Positions 16,299 to 25,399 of a stretch of DNA of 64,000 nt are shown here, piece after piece. The position numbers and the translations under genes are program-made. Source of the stretch: Bacillota bacterium (lineage in GTDB: Bacteria; Bacillota; Clostridia; Acetivibrionales; DSM-2933). Under the pieces are notes generated by a model, which was given only the letters and a program-made list of their open reading frames with translations, did not search any database and had not been told where the DNA came from. Positions within the stretch are counted from its first letter, which is position 1. Every line of letters begins with the position of its first letter. The stretch covers positions 30,826 through 94,825 of the forward strand of contig JAEYYB010000131.1 in NCBI GenBank assembly GCA_023430975.1. Direction: 5' to 3'.

Positions 16299-17577
16299 TT
16301 AAATAAGCGGGAAGCTTCCTTCCGGTCTTCCTCACCGCATAGATGGCAGATCCCATATCTACCATATTTTTATTATCATAAATCCTGTAGCTGCCCCTGT
16401 AAATTTCAGGGGTATTAATGAGCATAATGGTATTTGCTCCTGCATTTAACGCCCAAACCTGCGCATCCTTATCCAATGATGCCAATGCAGTTGTTGAAGG
16501 GATATACACCTTTTTACATACAATTCTGGTAACAGCAACAGTTCTTACTGTAAGATTAATATCTCCATTGGGCAAATGCTCTAAAGGAGTTCCCTTTGCA
16601 GGAATAAACGGACCTATACCGATCATGTTTATTCCCATTTCCTTAAAGTACATTATATCTTCTGCAATATCTTCAATCTGTTGCCCCGGCAAGCCAATAA
16701 TATTGCCGGAACCGTTGATATACCCCAGCTCTTTAAGCCATTTTGAACATTGAATTCTCCTGTCATAATCATCATCAGGATGAACTTCCTTAAATATTTT
16801 CCTGTTGGTCGTTTCTATCTTTAAAAGGAAATTGTCGGCACCATTTGCTTTAAGCTCTTCATATTCCGCTTTGGTCCTTTCACCAACACTTAAAGTGATC
16901 CTCATTCCGGTTCTTTCTTTTATTGTCCTGATAAGTTTAATTATTCTTTCGGTGGACCATAGCGGGTCCTCTCCCGATTGAAGTATAACTGTCTTTATGC
17001 CCGCCTCATGAAGGCTGTCAACAACCTTCAATATTTCATCTTCTGACATTCTGTATCTTGCAACAGACTCATTACCTGCGTTTATACCACAGTAGCTGCA
17101 GCTTTTACAGCAGTAGTTGGAAAATTCAATGGCACCTCTAATTTCAACCACATCTCCAACCATCTCTTTTCTTATCCTGTCTGCTGTAGAGAATATTACG
17201 TCTACCTCTTTAGGCTTATCAGTCTTCAAGAGATAAACTATATCATCCTTTTCAAGTTCATCACCGTTTTCTATCTTTTTTAAAACGCTTAAAAATTCAT
17301 TTGATACTGAAATACCAAGCTTTTCATCAATTAATCCCTGAAGCTTTAATTTTCTATCTTCTATAATATCCCTATAAAGGACATTTTCTTTTTCCAATAT
17401 GCTTTTTGAAGCTTCCAGATCATTTCCTTTTATCTTAACTACTATGGCACAAACAGTACCCGTCTGCGGTGGTGCAGGAACCAGGTCGGTAATTATATTT
17501 TCATTTTGAAGGGTTTTATTGATTAAAAGCATGCCGGCTGTATTATGTGCAACAATCAAAAAATCCTTATTATCCAT
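16282..17577 (-). CDS. hydE: H-cluster radical SAM maturase HydE with an N-terminal DUF3343 domain
   Basis: HydE is a radical SAM enzyme that works on the cysteine-bound iron complex made by HydG during H-cluster assembly. The radical SAM CX3CX2C motif lies in NYCCKSCSYCG (about residues 155-164), followed by GVILQSGEDP-type and GIGPFIPAKGTP blocks. HydE is usually near 350 aa, but this protein has 431. The extra N-terminal ~75 residues resemble DUF3343, a small putative sulfur/selenium-carrier domain, and keep its Cys at position 43 (GTVC). The gene lies between hydG and aspA. The domain could deliver sulfur or hold an intermediate; that is inference. Confidence 0.93.
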   Translation of the reverse strand: MDNKDFLIVAHNTAGMLLINKTLQNENIITDLVPAPPQTGTVCAIVVKIKGNDLEASKSILEKENVLYRDIIEDRKLKLQGLIDEKLGISVSNEFLSVLKKIENGDELEKDDIVYLLKTDKPKEVDVIFSTADRIRKEMVGDVVEIRGAIEFSNYCCKSCSYCGINAGNESVARYRMSEDEILKVVDSLHEAGIKTVILQSGEDPLWSTERIIKLIRTIKERTGMRITLSVGERTKAEYEELKANGADNFLLKIETTNRKIFKEVHPDDDYDRRIQCSKWLKELGYINGSGNIIGLPGQQIEDIAEDIMYFKEMGINMIGIGPFIPAKGTPLEHLPNGDINLTVRTVAVTRIVCKKVYIPSTTALASLDKDAQVWALNAGANTIMLINTPEIYRGSYRIYDNKNMVDMGSAIYAVRKTGRKLPAYLRDNEL

Positions 17578-17592
17578 TTAAACACATCCATT

Positions 17593-18960
17593 CTAAAAGT
17601 AAATATCTCTCTTGCCGCCTTCAATTTCCTTAAGCTTTTCCTCTGTTGACTTTCTAACATTTTCATCTTCAATTTCATCAAGTGCCTTACTGATTATTTG
17701 CTGACCTTTTATACGAAGACTATCCGTTCCATAGTCCATAAGGTTTTCTTTGAAAGTCAGTATGGCATTAGGCTGGCAAAACTCATGAATTTCGCCCTCT
17801 TTTGCATATTCCATAAAGGCTTCTCCTGTACGGCACCTTCTATAACATGCTGTACAAAAGCTTGGAATATAGCCGTTATCACAGATTGTCTCAAGCATCT
17901 GGTTAAGTGTCCTGTGATCATTTACCTCAAATTGGTCGGCTTTCTCCTCTTCCTCTGCATAACCGCCAGGGCTTGTCTTGGACCCTGCACTAATTTGTGA
18001 AACTCCAAGAGACAAAAGTTCATCCCTGAGCTTTGGACTTTCCCTCGTTGACAATATAATTCCTGTATAAGGAACAGCAAGCCTGTATATTGCAACTATC
18101 TTCCTGAAATCATCATCGTTTACCAGGTAAGGAATCTCATCAAGCCCCCATCCCAAGGCCGACCTTAGCCTCGGAACAGATATGGTATGAGGTCCAATAC
18201 CATATTTCTTTTCGAATGCGTTTATATGCATTAAGAGCCCCAGCACTTCAAACCTGTAATCATACAATCCTAAAAGTGCTCCTACCCCAACATCATCAAT
18301 TCCTGCTTCAAATGCACGATCAATAGCTGTTATACGCCAGTCAAAATCTGCCTTTAGCCCTACCGGATGCATCTTTTTGTAAACTTCTCTATTATACGTT
18401 TCCTGAAAAATTACATATGTACCTATCCCATGCTCCTTAAGCTGCCTGTACTCCTCAATTTTCATCGGAGCTGCCTCAACATTGATTCTTCTTATGTCTC
18501 CACATTTATAAACGGCATCCATGGCATCTGTCAAATGCTTCACACCTGTTTTACCAGGATATTCCCCGCATATGAGCAAAATTCTTTTATGTCCCTGTGA
18601 CTCGATGGCTTTTGCTTCTGTAACTATTTCATCAAGAGAAAGGGTTTTTCTATGAAGCTCTTTGTTATCTCTTCTAAAGCCGCAATAGAGGCAGTTGTTT
18701 GTGCACTCATTGCTGGTGTAGAGCGGAGCAAACAGCACAACCCTTTTACCATAAACCTTATTCTTGACATATCTCGCAGCATCAAATATTTCCTCTAGAA
18801 GCTCACCGCCCTCAACATATAGTAGCTTTGCCACCTCTTCAAGGTTAAGACCCTTGCAATTTTTTGCTTTATTTATAATATCCTTAATTTCCGATTCATC
18901 AACTCTCTTGGATTTTTCAAGAAGAGAAAATATAAGCTCTTCATTTATATAATCAACCAT
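17593..18960 (-). CDS. hydG: H-cluster maturase HydG (tyrosine lyase)
   Basis: Radical SAM enzyme that cleaves tyrosine to p-cresol and dehydroglycine and turns the latter into the CO and cyanide ligands of the H-cluster. The N-terminal CX3CX2C motif is CTNNCLYC (about residues 86-93). The C-terminal auxiliary-cluster motif includes CTACYRRC and a later Cys in HEFCQPNA. Length 455 aa is normal for HydG and longer than ThiH. GGGAG stands 8 nt before the ATG at 18960. hydE follows 15 bp downstream. Confidence 0.96.
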   Translation of the reverse strand: MVDYINEELIFSLLEKSKRVDESEIKDIINKAKNCKGLNLEEVAKLLYVEGGELLEEIFDAARYVKNKVYGKRVVLFAPLYTSNECTNNCLYCGFRRDNKELHRKTLSLDEIVTEAKAIESQGHKRILLICGEYPGKTGVKHLTDAMDAVYKCGDIRRINVEAAPMKIEEYRQLKEHGIGTYVIFQETYNREVYKKMHPVGLKADFDWRITAIDRAFEAGIDDVGVGALLGLYDYRFEVLGLLMHINAFEKKYGIGPHTISVPRLRSALGWGLDEIPYLVNDDDFRKIVAIYRLAVPYTGIILSTRESPKLRDELLSLGVSQISAGSKTSPGGYAEEEEKADQFEVNDHRTLNQMLETICDNGYIPSFCTACYRRCRTGEAFMEYAKEGEIHEFCQPNAILTFKENLMDYGTDSLRIKGQQIISKALDEIEDENVRKSTEEKLKEIEGGKRDIYF

Positions 18961-19011
18961 ACAATCAACTCCCTATTTATTCAAAATTTCCTACACATAA
19001 CAACATCGCCT

Positions 19012-19074
19012 GCGTTTTGCAACCTTGGTTGCTGTTGTGAGAAATAGCGGTGTATAATACGCAATAATTTCTCA
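19012..19074 (+). repeat. Dispersed repeat family 2, copy b
   Basis: Has the head GCGTTTTGCAACCTTGGTTG and the hairpin arms GAGAAATAG...AATAATTTCTC. It lies in the 309 bp gap between the TM1266-like gene and hydG. Nothing else is recognisable in that gap. Confidence 0.75.
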
Positions 19075-19269
19075 CACACTAAAAAATCCCTCCCAAATGT
19101 TAGGAAGAATCAGCATAAACCAATAGCATAATTAATCCCCCTTCGATAAGATATCTCCTTCTCGTCAGGTATTACCCATTTTAAGAATTCAATTGTTATT
19201 TTTGTTTATCAGCAATATATATGCTTGCTGCATTAACCATATAACCATCATTTATCATTAGCACTTCAA

Positions 19270-19521
19270 TCAGTAGGTCAATGCCACCTTAACCTTAATA
19301 CCGGGAATGTTTCCAAGCTTGCCTGTCAAAGCACCTATTTCATCATTAGTGCCATCTACAATAATTGATATTACGGATATCTCCCTTTCCTTATATGGAA
19401 GTCCCATCCTGCCTACAATTATATTACCAAAATTGCTTAGAATGTCATTAACCCTCTTAGCGGTTTCTTCCCGGTTATTGACTACTACACCAATAACTGC
19501 AATTCTATTTTGGTTTGACAT
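19270..19521 (-). CDS. TM1266-family iron-only hydrogenase system regulator (putative)
   Basis: Small ACT-like/NikR-C-like protein of 83 aa of the kind found with hydEFG genes and annotated as a putative hydrogenase-system regulator. It begins NRIAVIGVVVNNRE and has IVGRMGLPYKE and ISVISIIVDGTNDEIGAL, matching the TM1266 pattern. It has no DNA-binding domain, so a role in ligand sensing or partner control is more likely than direct repression. It is the first gene of the maturation operon, below a good promoter. Confidence 0.85.
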   Translation of the reverse strand: MSNQNRIAVIGVVVNNREETAKRVNDILSNFGNIIVGRMGLPYKEREISVISIIVDGTNDEIGALTGKLGNIPGIKVKVALTY

Positions 19522-19553
19522 AAATCACCTTCGTTATTTTTTTAACTATGTTA

Positions 19554-19581
19554 ATTATACCACTTTTCTATTTCATGTAAA
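19554..19581 (-). promoter_or_regulatory. Promoter of the hydrogenase-maturation operon
   Basis: TTTACA (19576-19581), a 16 bp spacer and a perfect TATAAT (19554-19559) on the minus strand, about 35 bp before the TM1266-like start codon. Confidence 0.8.
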
Positions 19582-19644
19582 CAATTTTTTTGTAGCTTGG
19601 CTTTTTCCTTTAAATCAACATAACTAACATCATTAGTTGATAAA

Positions 19645-19952
19645 TTACTTCATAGCAGCAATACAAGCATTCCATTCTCTGCCATTAAGCATTCCTATAA
19701 ATTCATATACCGGCTGATAAAAACCTTTTGTATCATATGAATAAGATATCTTAATATCCTTTATTTGAATTTTCCCCCCCGGCATATCCGACCAATCAGG
19801 AAAGTTACCTTTTAAGACTTTCTGATATGCACAGGTAGATATTTTAAACCTGATGCATATTGATAATCCGACATACTTCTATTCACAAAAATTTTCAATG
19901 TATAAGTGGATAGCCAGAAGTTGGATTGCTTAATTTGAACAGATTCTAACAT
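19645..19952 (-). pseudogene. Frameshifted 3' remnant of an unknown protein gene
   Basis: Two overlapping reading frames join into one sensible sequence. The first runs from 19952 (MLESVQIKQSNFW...SDYQYASGLKYLPV) and the second continues after a shift near 19830 (AYQKVLKGNFPDWSDMPGG...YEFIGMLNGREWNACIAAMK) to a stop at 19645. An in-frame stop lies just before the first Met, so the 5' part of the gene is missing. I do not recognise the family. The tail reads like the end of a secreted or membrane-attached domain. The rest of the 19522-20163 gap holds only the promoter and a terminator. Confidence 0.6.
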
Positions 19953-20125
19953 TTATTGTATATTCTTCATTTATATTTTTCAACATTTTTTACATTTATA
20001 TATTAAGTTTTGCAGCATTTCAAAATTCTTATTTTTATTGCAATTTATTCATTGGACAAGCTTCTTAACATTACTAAAACACCACAACATAATGTTAAAC
20101 ATATTTATCTTATGGCAAAAACTAA

Positions 20126-20150
20126 AAGAGCCTGATCGTCTCAGGCTCTT
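20126..20150 (-). terminator. Terminator after the SLH-CBM6-PA14 gene
   Basis: A perfect 10 bp stem AAGAGCCTGA / TCAGGCTCTT with a 5 nt loop, followed on the minus strand by TTAGTTTTT. Confidence 0.85.
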
Positions 20151-20163
20151 TATCTATTGTCCT

Positions 20164-22482
20164 TTATCTATATACCGGAGTAGGCGTATTAGTTTGTGGC
20201 GGTGTTGGTGTATCTGTTGCTGTAGGCGTTGCTGTTGGTGTTGGTGTATTTATTGGTGTTGCAGTATGTGTCGCTGTTGGAGTGGGCTTTGGTGTAGCTG
20301 TTGGTGTAGGTGATGCTGTTGCTCTATAAAGAGCTGAGTCAGGTATTAATTGCTTGGTTATGCCCTGCCCGGAATACCCTACTTCTAAAAAAGCCCCTCC
20401 ATCCCTGTTAAAATAGTGGACATTGATTTCATGTTTTCCTGCTGCAAGGTAAATAGAACCGCTTTTTTCTGTTTTCGAATGCGTTCCATCATTATCAACT
20501 ATCAGTCTGTTTCCGATATAAAGCTTACTTCCATCGTCTGATTTTGTATAGAACGTATAATATCCGCTCGTTGCTATATTTACATATCCTGTAAATGTGT
20601 AGCCATAGTTTGCTGCAGTAGATGATATTTTGAAATTATCAATAACACCCTGACTTATTGCAGACATATTAGGAAAATTAGGCAACCCATCCCAACGTCC
20701 TTCATAATACTTGAAATTAAGTCCGTTAACAGTATAACCAGGGTTGTCAGGTGTTCTGTATATGGATGTTGGAGTAGGTGTATAAGCTGGAGTAGGTGTA
20801 GCCGTACTGTAGTTTACAGATATATTGTCAAACTCAGTATATGTGTCAACTGCCCTTACACCTATTGAGCCTCCTGTGTAAATGCTGTCAGTAACATCTA
20901 TTAGTGCCGAATTCATGTCAGTAAGATAAACCCTGATGGAACTTCCAAGCCTAACAACCTTTATATTATATGTTGTGTATGGATTGACAGTAACCGAATA
21001 ATACCCGATTGTTACTGCTGAATTGTCAGTTACCCTTAACAATTCCAGCCTGTCGTTGTTTGCATCTATTCCTACATAATAACCTCTAAATCCGTAAGAA
21101 GTATTTGTGGGATTGCTTACATTAAATATAACACCTGCATTTCCGGATGTTCCTATTGCCAAACTGGCTGTGTAGGTAAAATCTGTAAGATTAGTTGCTC
21201 CAGCAATTGATTTTGCTTCACCATTCGGACTTACAGCATATTTGTTGTTTTCCACCTTCCATGTACCATTATATGTGGTCCACCCATCAGCATTACCATC
21301 ATTGAAGTTATCTGAAAATGCAATACCTGAAGCTGCAACAGTTGTTTGATAGAACTTGAACCAGTTCACTGAAAACAAATATCCGCTTCCGCCGGTAAAC
21401 TTTAAGCAAAGGTTATGAACGCCTTTGGTGTTTGTTATGTCTATTTTTTTGGTAGCCCATGTCTGCCAACCACCTGTTGGTGTTAATGTACATGTTCCAA
21501 TGACAGTTCCTGAAACACTGTCCAGCCTTACTTCAATATATCCATTGCTGGATGAACCACTGGCATATCTTACTTCAAAGCTGTTAGCACCACTTGAAAA
21601 ATCTATATTATCATAAATTACATAATCTCCATTTTCTATCCACTCAATATCCTTGCCGCCTTCAGTGCAGCTTGCAATTTCAACGCCTTTGCTGCTGTTA
21701 AAGTTTTCAGCTTCAATTTGTGTAAACGCACTCCTTGCTGCTATTGTAGGTGTTGCTGTAGGTGTTGGTGTACTTGTAGGCTTTGGTGTTACTGTAGGTG
21801 TTGGTGTGTAGTATGAGTTAAGAGCCTGCAGGAGATCTTTATCATTAAGAGCAGCGACCTGCTCCGCTTTGATAACGCCCGTATCAACAAGTTTCCTAAT
21901 CAGTGTTTTTTCTGTCCCCTTCATCTTTGTTTTTAATGCACTGTAAGAAGCAGCTACAACATCGTCCCTTATAATAGACTGGCTTGATTTGTAGTATTTA
22001 TATTCAACCGGCGAAATAAGTCCTATGTTTAATGCCTTATCAATTGATTCGCTCCAAACAAAGTCACCCTTTGAGTCATCGTATCCTAATGACCTTAATA
22101 GATATGTAATGTATTGGTTTGCAGTTACATTCATACCTGCACCAAACCTGTTGTTGCTAATTCCTGAAGTTAGTTGTATGGAATACGCATATGAAACATA
22201 ATACTCAGCATAATGACCTGAAGGAATATCTGTAAAAATTGACTTGCTCTTCTGATTCTTTGCTGTTTGCTCAAGTCCTAAAAGTCTTAAAACCATAACG
22301 ATTGACTGTTCTCTTGTCAATTCCTTTTCAAGCTCAAAACCTCTATCAGTACCTAAAAACAGGTTCAGGCTCTTTAATTTGTTTGCCAGATCAGTGTTCT
22401 GAACCGATGCAGCACCGATAAAATTAATTGATGCCAGCACTATCAACAAAGATAGCGATACTGAAATAACCCTTCTTTTCAT
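20164..22482 (-). CDS. Exported carbohydrate-binding protein: SLH region, CBM6, LamG/DUF1080-like domain, PA14
   Basis: Secreted multi-domain protein of 772 aa. A signal peptide (about residues 1-25, ending GAAS) is followed by an SLH-like region (about 30-220; LTREQSIVMVLRLLG, FTDIPSGHYAEYYV). Next are a Thr/Pro linker, a CBM6 domain (about 252-378; IEAENFNSSKGVEIA, WIENGDYVIYDNIDF), a LamG/DUF1080-type beta-sandwich (about 385-560; DNFNDGNADGWTTYNG), another linker, a PA14 domain (about 588-735; SDDGSKLYIGNRLI) and a long Thr/Pro tail. No glycoside hydrolase active site is visible, so it probably binds cell-wall polysaccharide or substrate at the cell surface. The start has AGGAGG upstream. 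It is monocistronic with its own terminator. Confidence 0.85.
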   Translation of the reverse strand: MKRRVISVSLSLLIVLASINFIGAASVQNTDLANKLKSLNLFLGTDRGFELEKELTREQSIVMVLRLLGLEQTAKNQKSKSIFTDIPSGHYAEYYVSYAYSIQLTSGISNNRFGAGMNVTANQYITYLLRSLGYDDSKGDFVWSESIDKALNIGLISPVEYKYYKSSQSIIRDDVVAASYSALKTKMKGTEKTLIRKLVDTGVIKAEQVAALNDKDLLQALNSYYTPTPTVTPKPTSTPTPTATPTIAARSAFTQIEAENFNSSKGVEIASCTEGGKDIEWIENGDYVIYDNIDFSSGANSFEVRYASGSSSNGYIEVRLDSVSGTVIGTCTLTPTGGWQTWATKKIDITNTKGVHNLCLKFTGGSGYLFSVNWFKFYQTTVAASGIAFSDNFNDGNADGWTTYNGTWKVENNKYAVSPNGEAKSIAGATNLTDFTYTASLAIGTSGNAGVIFNVSNPTNTSYGFRGYYVGIDANNDRLELLRVTDNSAVTIGYYSVTVNPYTTYNIKVVRLGSSIRVYLTDMNSALIDVTDSIYTGGSIGVRAVDTYTEFDNISVNYSTATPTPAYTPTPTSIYRTPDNPGYTVNGLNFKYYEGRWDGLPNFPNMSAISQGVIDNFKISSTAANYGYTFTGYVNIATSGYYTFYTKSDDGSKLYIGNRLIVDNDGTHSKTEKSGSIYLAAGKHEINVHYFNRDGGAFLEVGYSGQGITKQLIPDSALYRATASPTPTATPKPTPTATHTATPINTPTPTATPTATDTPTPPQTNTPTPVYR

Positions 22483-22565
22483 TTAATCAATCCTCCTGTA
22501 AATCAATTTTATAAAATTAAAATTTTTTATAATTTTTTATCAACCGAAGTCAAAAAAATCACTCT

Positions 22566-22665
22566 ATATTAAAAGTGATAAATCTATACATTTGTCTTAA
22601 GCAAATCCCGTTGAACCGTTCGTTATTTGCTCCGCCAAATGTAAGATTATTAAAACTTTTAATAT
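22566..22665 (+). repeat. Hairpin repeat family 1, copy 3 (100 bp)
   Basis: Complete copy from ATATTAAAAGTG to ACTTTTAATAT with one base missing in the left arm (CTATACA). It lies 20 bp beyond the stop of the PyrE-like gene. Confidence 0.9.
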
Positions 22666-22685
22666 AATATATAATAAAATATTTA

Positions 22686-23552
22686 TTATGAATTTAAGTC
22701 ATATATCCCCTTATCAAGACATAATTTTGCTCTTTCCCTTGTTTTTTCATCACCTTCGAGAGCTTCTTTCATAAACTGTGGATTTTCCTTTAGAAACTTG
22801 GTCATTGCTGCTTTAGGATTATCAAGATAAGCTGCAATCATATCAAACTGACTTTGGTTTATATAGTTAGATTCCAATGCCATTTTAAACAAATCCTTAT
22901 CAATATTGATCATTGAAAAAGGTGTTATATTATTGTTTTCAAGGAACTCAGAACCGCCCTGCATTCTGTCTACAACAGCAACACTCCACAATATTTCGCC
23001 GCCAAGGCTCTTTATTGCAGGAATCCAAGCCCTCTCATAGCTTGACGCCTCATTTATGAGGTCAACAATATGAAGAACTTTTTTCCCATTTAGCTGAAAA
23101 TCTGTAATAACTTCCCCACCATCTGTAAGGACTGCTTTTAAATCCTTGTATATTGTTATATGTGGCTTATTTAATATATGAGCTATAATTATTGAAAAGA
23201 ACCAGTCTCTTCTTTCACCGCCTGATATGTACTCATAGGATTGAAGCTTTGGGTTATCCTTTATAAATAGCACCATTTCGTCTATAAGCTCTTTGAAAAT
23301 TTTATCGTTATTATAGTTTTCAAGAACTTTATCCAATACCTTCCCGGGACATCCAACAACATCTTTTTTTACTTCATCAATTATTTTAAGTAAATTGTTA
23401 GCTTTTTCCTCACTCCCATATAGAAAATGAGTGTTTATGTAATAGGGCCCAATTGCTCCCGATGTATACCAAAACGGCTTATCTTGCGGGCATACCCTAA
23501 GTGCTTCCGTTTCAAACAGCCATGAAACCAGTTTGTCTCTAAAATTATTCAT
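22686..23552 (-). CDS. Orotate phosphoribosyltransferase-like protein
   Basis: Protein of 288 aa with a type I phosphoribosyltransferase fold. The N-terminal FWYTSGAIGPYYINTHFLYG block resembles the orotate PRTase start, YISGGERRDW resembles the substrate loop, and VLHIVDLINEASS stands where PyrE has its PRPP loop. That loop lacks the usual Asp-Asp and Thr/Gly pattern, so activity or substrate may differ. Bacterial PyrE is usually about 190-220 aa, so the extra C-terminal ~60 residues are also unusual. It lies close to pyrD, which supports a pyrimidine link. A family 1 repeat follows it and a repeat-end fragment (23568-23584) precedes it. Confidence 0.7.
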   Translation of the reverse strand: MNNFRDKLVSWLFETEALRVCPQDKPFWYTSGAIGPYYINTHFLYGSEEKANNLLKIIDEVKKDVVGCPGKVLDKVLENYNNDKIFKELIDEMVLFIKDNPKLQSYEYISGGERRDWFFSIIIAHILNKPHITIYKDLKAVLTDGGEVITDFQLNGKKVLHIVDLINEASSYERAWIPAIKSLGGEILWSVAVVDRMQGGSEFLENNNITPFSMINIDKDLFKMALESNYINQSQFDMIAAYLDNPKAAMTKFLKENPQFMKEALEGDEKTRERAKLCLDKGIYDLNS

Positions 23553-23624
23553 TTTTACTCCTCCATATTAACACTTTTAATTTAGACGTTATTTGTATTT
23601 CAAAAGTTTCCTAAAACTAATAAT

Positions 23625-24308
23625 TTATCTTTGTCTTTCTTCGAATTCCTTTTCGTATTGGCTCCACCATTCCTGATTATAAATGGTGCTCATTTCCCTG
23701 CCTAAATGTGAGGCATCGCCCTCCATTACAACATTATAATCACCATTCTCGTAATCGATAATAGTAACCGATGTGTTGTCATACCATTTTATATTAACCA
23801 TTTCTTCCAGATCACAGCCCTTGAATCTGCACATCATTGCCTTAATAGCGGTTCCGTGTGTAACAATGCATATATTCTTGCCTTTATTGTTATCTGCAAT
23901 ATACTGAACTTCCTTTAAAAGCCTCTCTTGGAACTCTTCCATTGATTCACCGTTAGGCATTTTGTGAACATGGGGCCTTTTTTCCCATGTTTCATTCTCT
24001 AATGGATATAAATCTGCAAGCTCATCCCATTTCTTCCCTTCCCAATCGCCTCCGTTAATTTCCTTCAGCTTGTCAGTCCTTATAATAGGAAGGTTCTTGA
24101 TATTTGCTATATATTGTGCAGTTTGAAGGGTTCTTTTAAGGCTGCTTGAATATATGACATCAATTTTCACACCTTCAAGCCTTTTTGCTGCCAACTCTGC
24201 CTGTTTGTGTCCCTTTTCAGTAATTGGAGAGTCTGTCCATCCATGAAACTCCCTGTATAAATTTCCCTCAGCTTCTGCATGCCTTACAAAAATAAGCCTT
24301 GTACTCAT
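23625..24308 (-). CDS. Histidine phosphatase-family protein (phosphoglycerate mutase-like)
   Basis: Phosphohydrolase or mutase of 227 aa that works through a phosphohistidine. The catalytic RHAEAEGN motif lies near residue 9, the second arginine in SSSLKRTLQTA, the acidic residue in GESMEEFQERL, and the second His in VTHGTAIKAM. The substrate cannot be told from sequence. It lies 18 bp downstream of pyrD, so it is likely cotranscribed with the pyrimidine genes and could act on a phosphorylated metabolite. Confidence 0.88.
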   Translation of the reverse strand: MSTRLIFVRHAEAEGNLYREFHGWTDSPITEKGHKQAELAAKRLEGVKIDVIYSSSLKRTLQTAQYIANIKNLPIIRTDKLKEINGGDWEGKKWDELADLYPLENETWEKRPHVHKMPNGESMEEFQERLLKEVQYIADNNKGKNICIVTHGTAIKAMMCRFKGCDLEEMVNIKWYDNTSVTIIDYENGDYNVVMEGDASHLGREMSTIYNQEWWSQYEKEFEERQR

Positions 24309-24325
24309 TGGTTCCTCCTACTTCA

Positions 24326-25282
24326 TTACTTGCATCCACATCCTGTTGATGTGTCGTTTAATTCCAGTGTTCCTATTATATCCATTACACTGCTAATATT
24401 ATACAGTTCAAGATATTTCTCTATTCCCTTGACAACATCATTGCATGCAGCAGGATTTACAAAATTCATGGTGCCTACCATAACCGCACTTGCTCCAGCA
24501 AGCAGGAACTCCACAGCATCCTCACCTGTGGATATGCCTCCCATCCCTATAACAGGAACCTTTACTGTATGGGCAACCTCATAAACCATGCGAAGTGCAA
24601 CAGGCTTAACAGCCGGACCTGAAAGTCCTCCGAAATTCTGGGCCAGTATTGGCCTTCTCTTATGGATATCGATGGCCATTCCAAGAATTGTATTTATAAG
24701 CGACAATGAATCGGCACCTGCATCTTCGGCAGCTTTAGCTATTTCCTTAATATTTGTAACATTAGGTGTAAGCTTGACTATAAGCGGCTTCTTACAATAT
24801 GCTCTGACTCTTTTTGTCACCTCGGAAATTCCAGCACATGTGTTTCCGAAAGCAACCCCACCCTGCTTAACATTAGGGCATGAAACATTGAGTTCAATGG
24901 CATCAATATCCGCATCCTGTAAAGTTTCTGCCATTTTGCAATAATCTTCAATGGTATTTCCTGCAATATTTGCTATTATTGCAGTGTTAAATTTCCTCAA
25001 AAATGGTATTTCCTCTTTAATAAAATGCTCAACCCCAGGATTCTGAAGTCCTACACTGTTTAATATACCGGCAGGTGTCTCGGCAATCCTCGGAGGCTTG
25101 TTGCCATGCCTTGGCTTAAGGGTAAGACCTTTAACAGATACTCCCCCTAGACCATTCAAGTCCATATAATCGGAGTATTCCCTGCCAAATCCGAATGTTC
25201 CGGATGCAGCAATTACTGGGTTATTTAGTTTAAGACCGCCGACTGTAACTGAAAGATCGGCTTTTTTATTTACATTATTCAT
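24326..25282 (-). CDS. pyrD: Dihydroorotate dehydrogenase, class 1B catalytic subunit
   Basis: Oxidises dihydroorotate to orotate in pyrimidine synthesis, using FMN. AASGTFGFGREY, NSVGLQNPG, the ELNVSCPNVKQGG loop with the catalytic Cys used by class 1 enzymes, IVKLTPNVT and GMGGISTGEDAVEF are visible. Class 1B enzymes need a PyrK electron-transfer partner, which is not in the window. The start at 25282 has GAGGG 5 nt upstream, giving 318 aa. Confidence 0.95.
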   Translation of the reverse strand: MNNVNKKADLSVTVGGLKLNNPVIAASGTFGFGREYSDYMDLNGLGGVSVKGLTLKPRHGNKPPRIAETPAGILNSVGLQNPGVEHFIKEEIPFLRKFNTAIIANIAGNTIEDYCKMAETLQDADIDAIELNVSCPNVKQGGVAFGNTCAGISEVTKRVRAYCKKPLIVKLTPNVTNIKEIAKAAEDAGADSLSLINTILGMAIDIHKRRPILAQNFGGLSGPAVKPVALRMVYEVAHTVKVPVIGMGGISTGEDAVEFLLAGASAVMVGTMNFVNPAACNDVVKGIEKYLELYNISSVMDIIGTLELNDTSTGCGCK

Positions 25283-25381
25283 ATTCTCCCTCATTTTTTG
25301 TTATCCTTATTTTGTTATCCTTATATAAAAAGCAATTAATTTTATATATTTGTATATCACAAATCAATTAATCTTTTCATA

Positions 25382-25399
25382 TTAACACTTTTCATATAT
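25382..25399 (+). repeat. Family 1 repeat end fragment
   Basis: TTAACACTTTTCATATAT matches the right end of a family 1 element and directly precedes copy 4. With the start of copy 4 it forms a small palindrome, as expected if one copy inserted at the edge of another. Confidence 0.6.
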
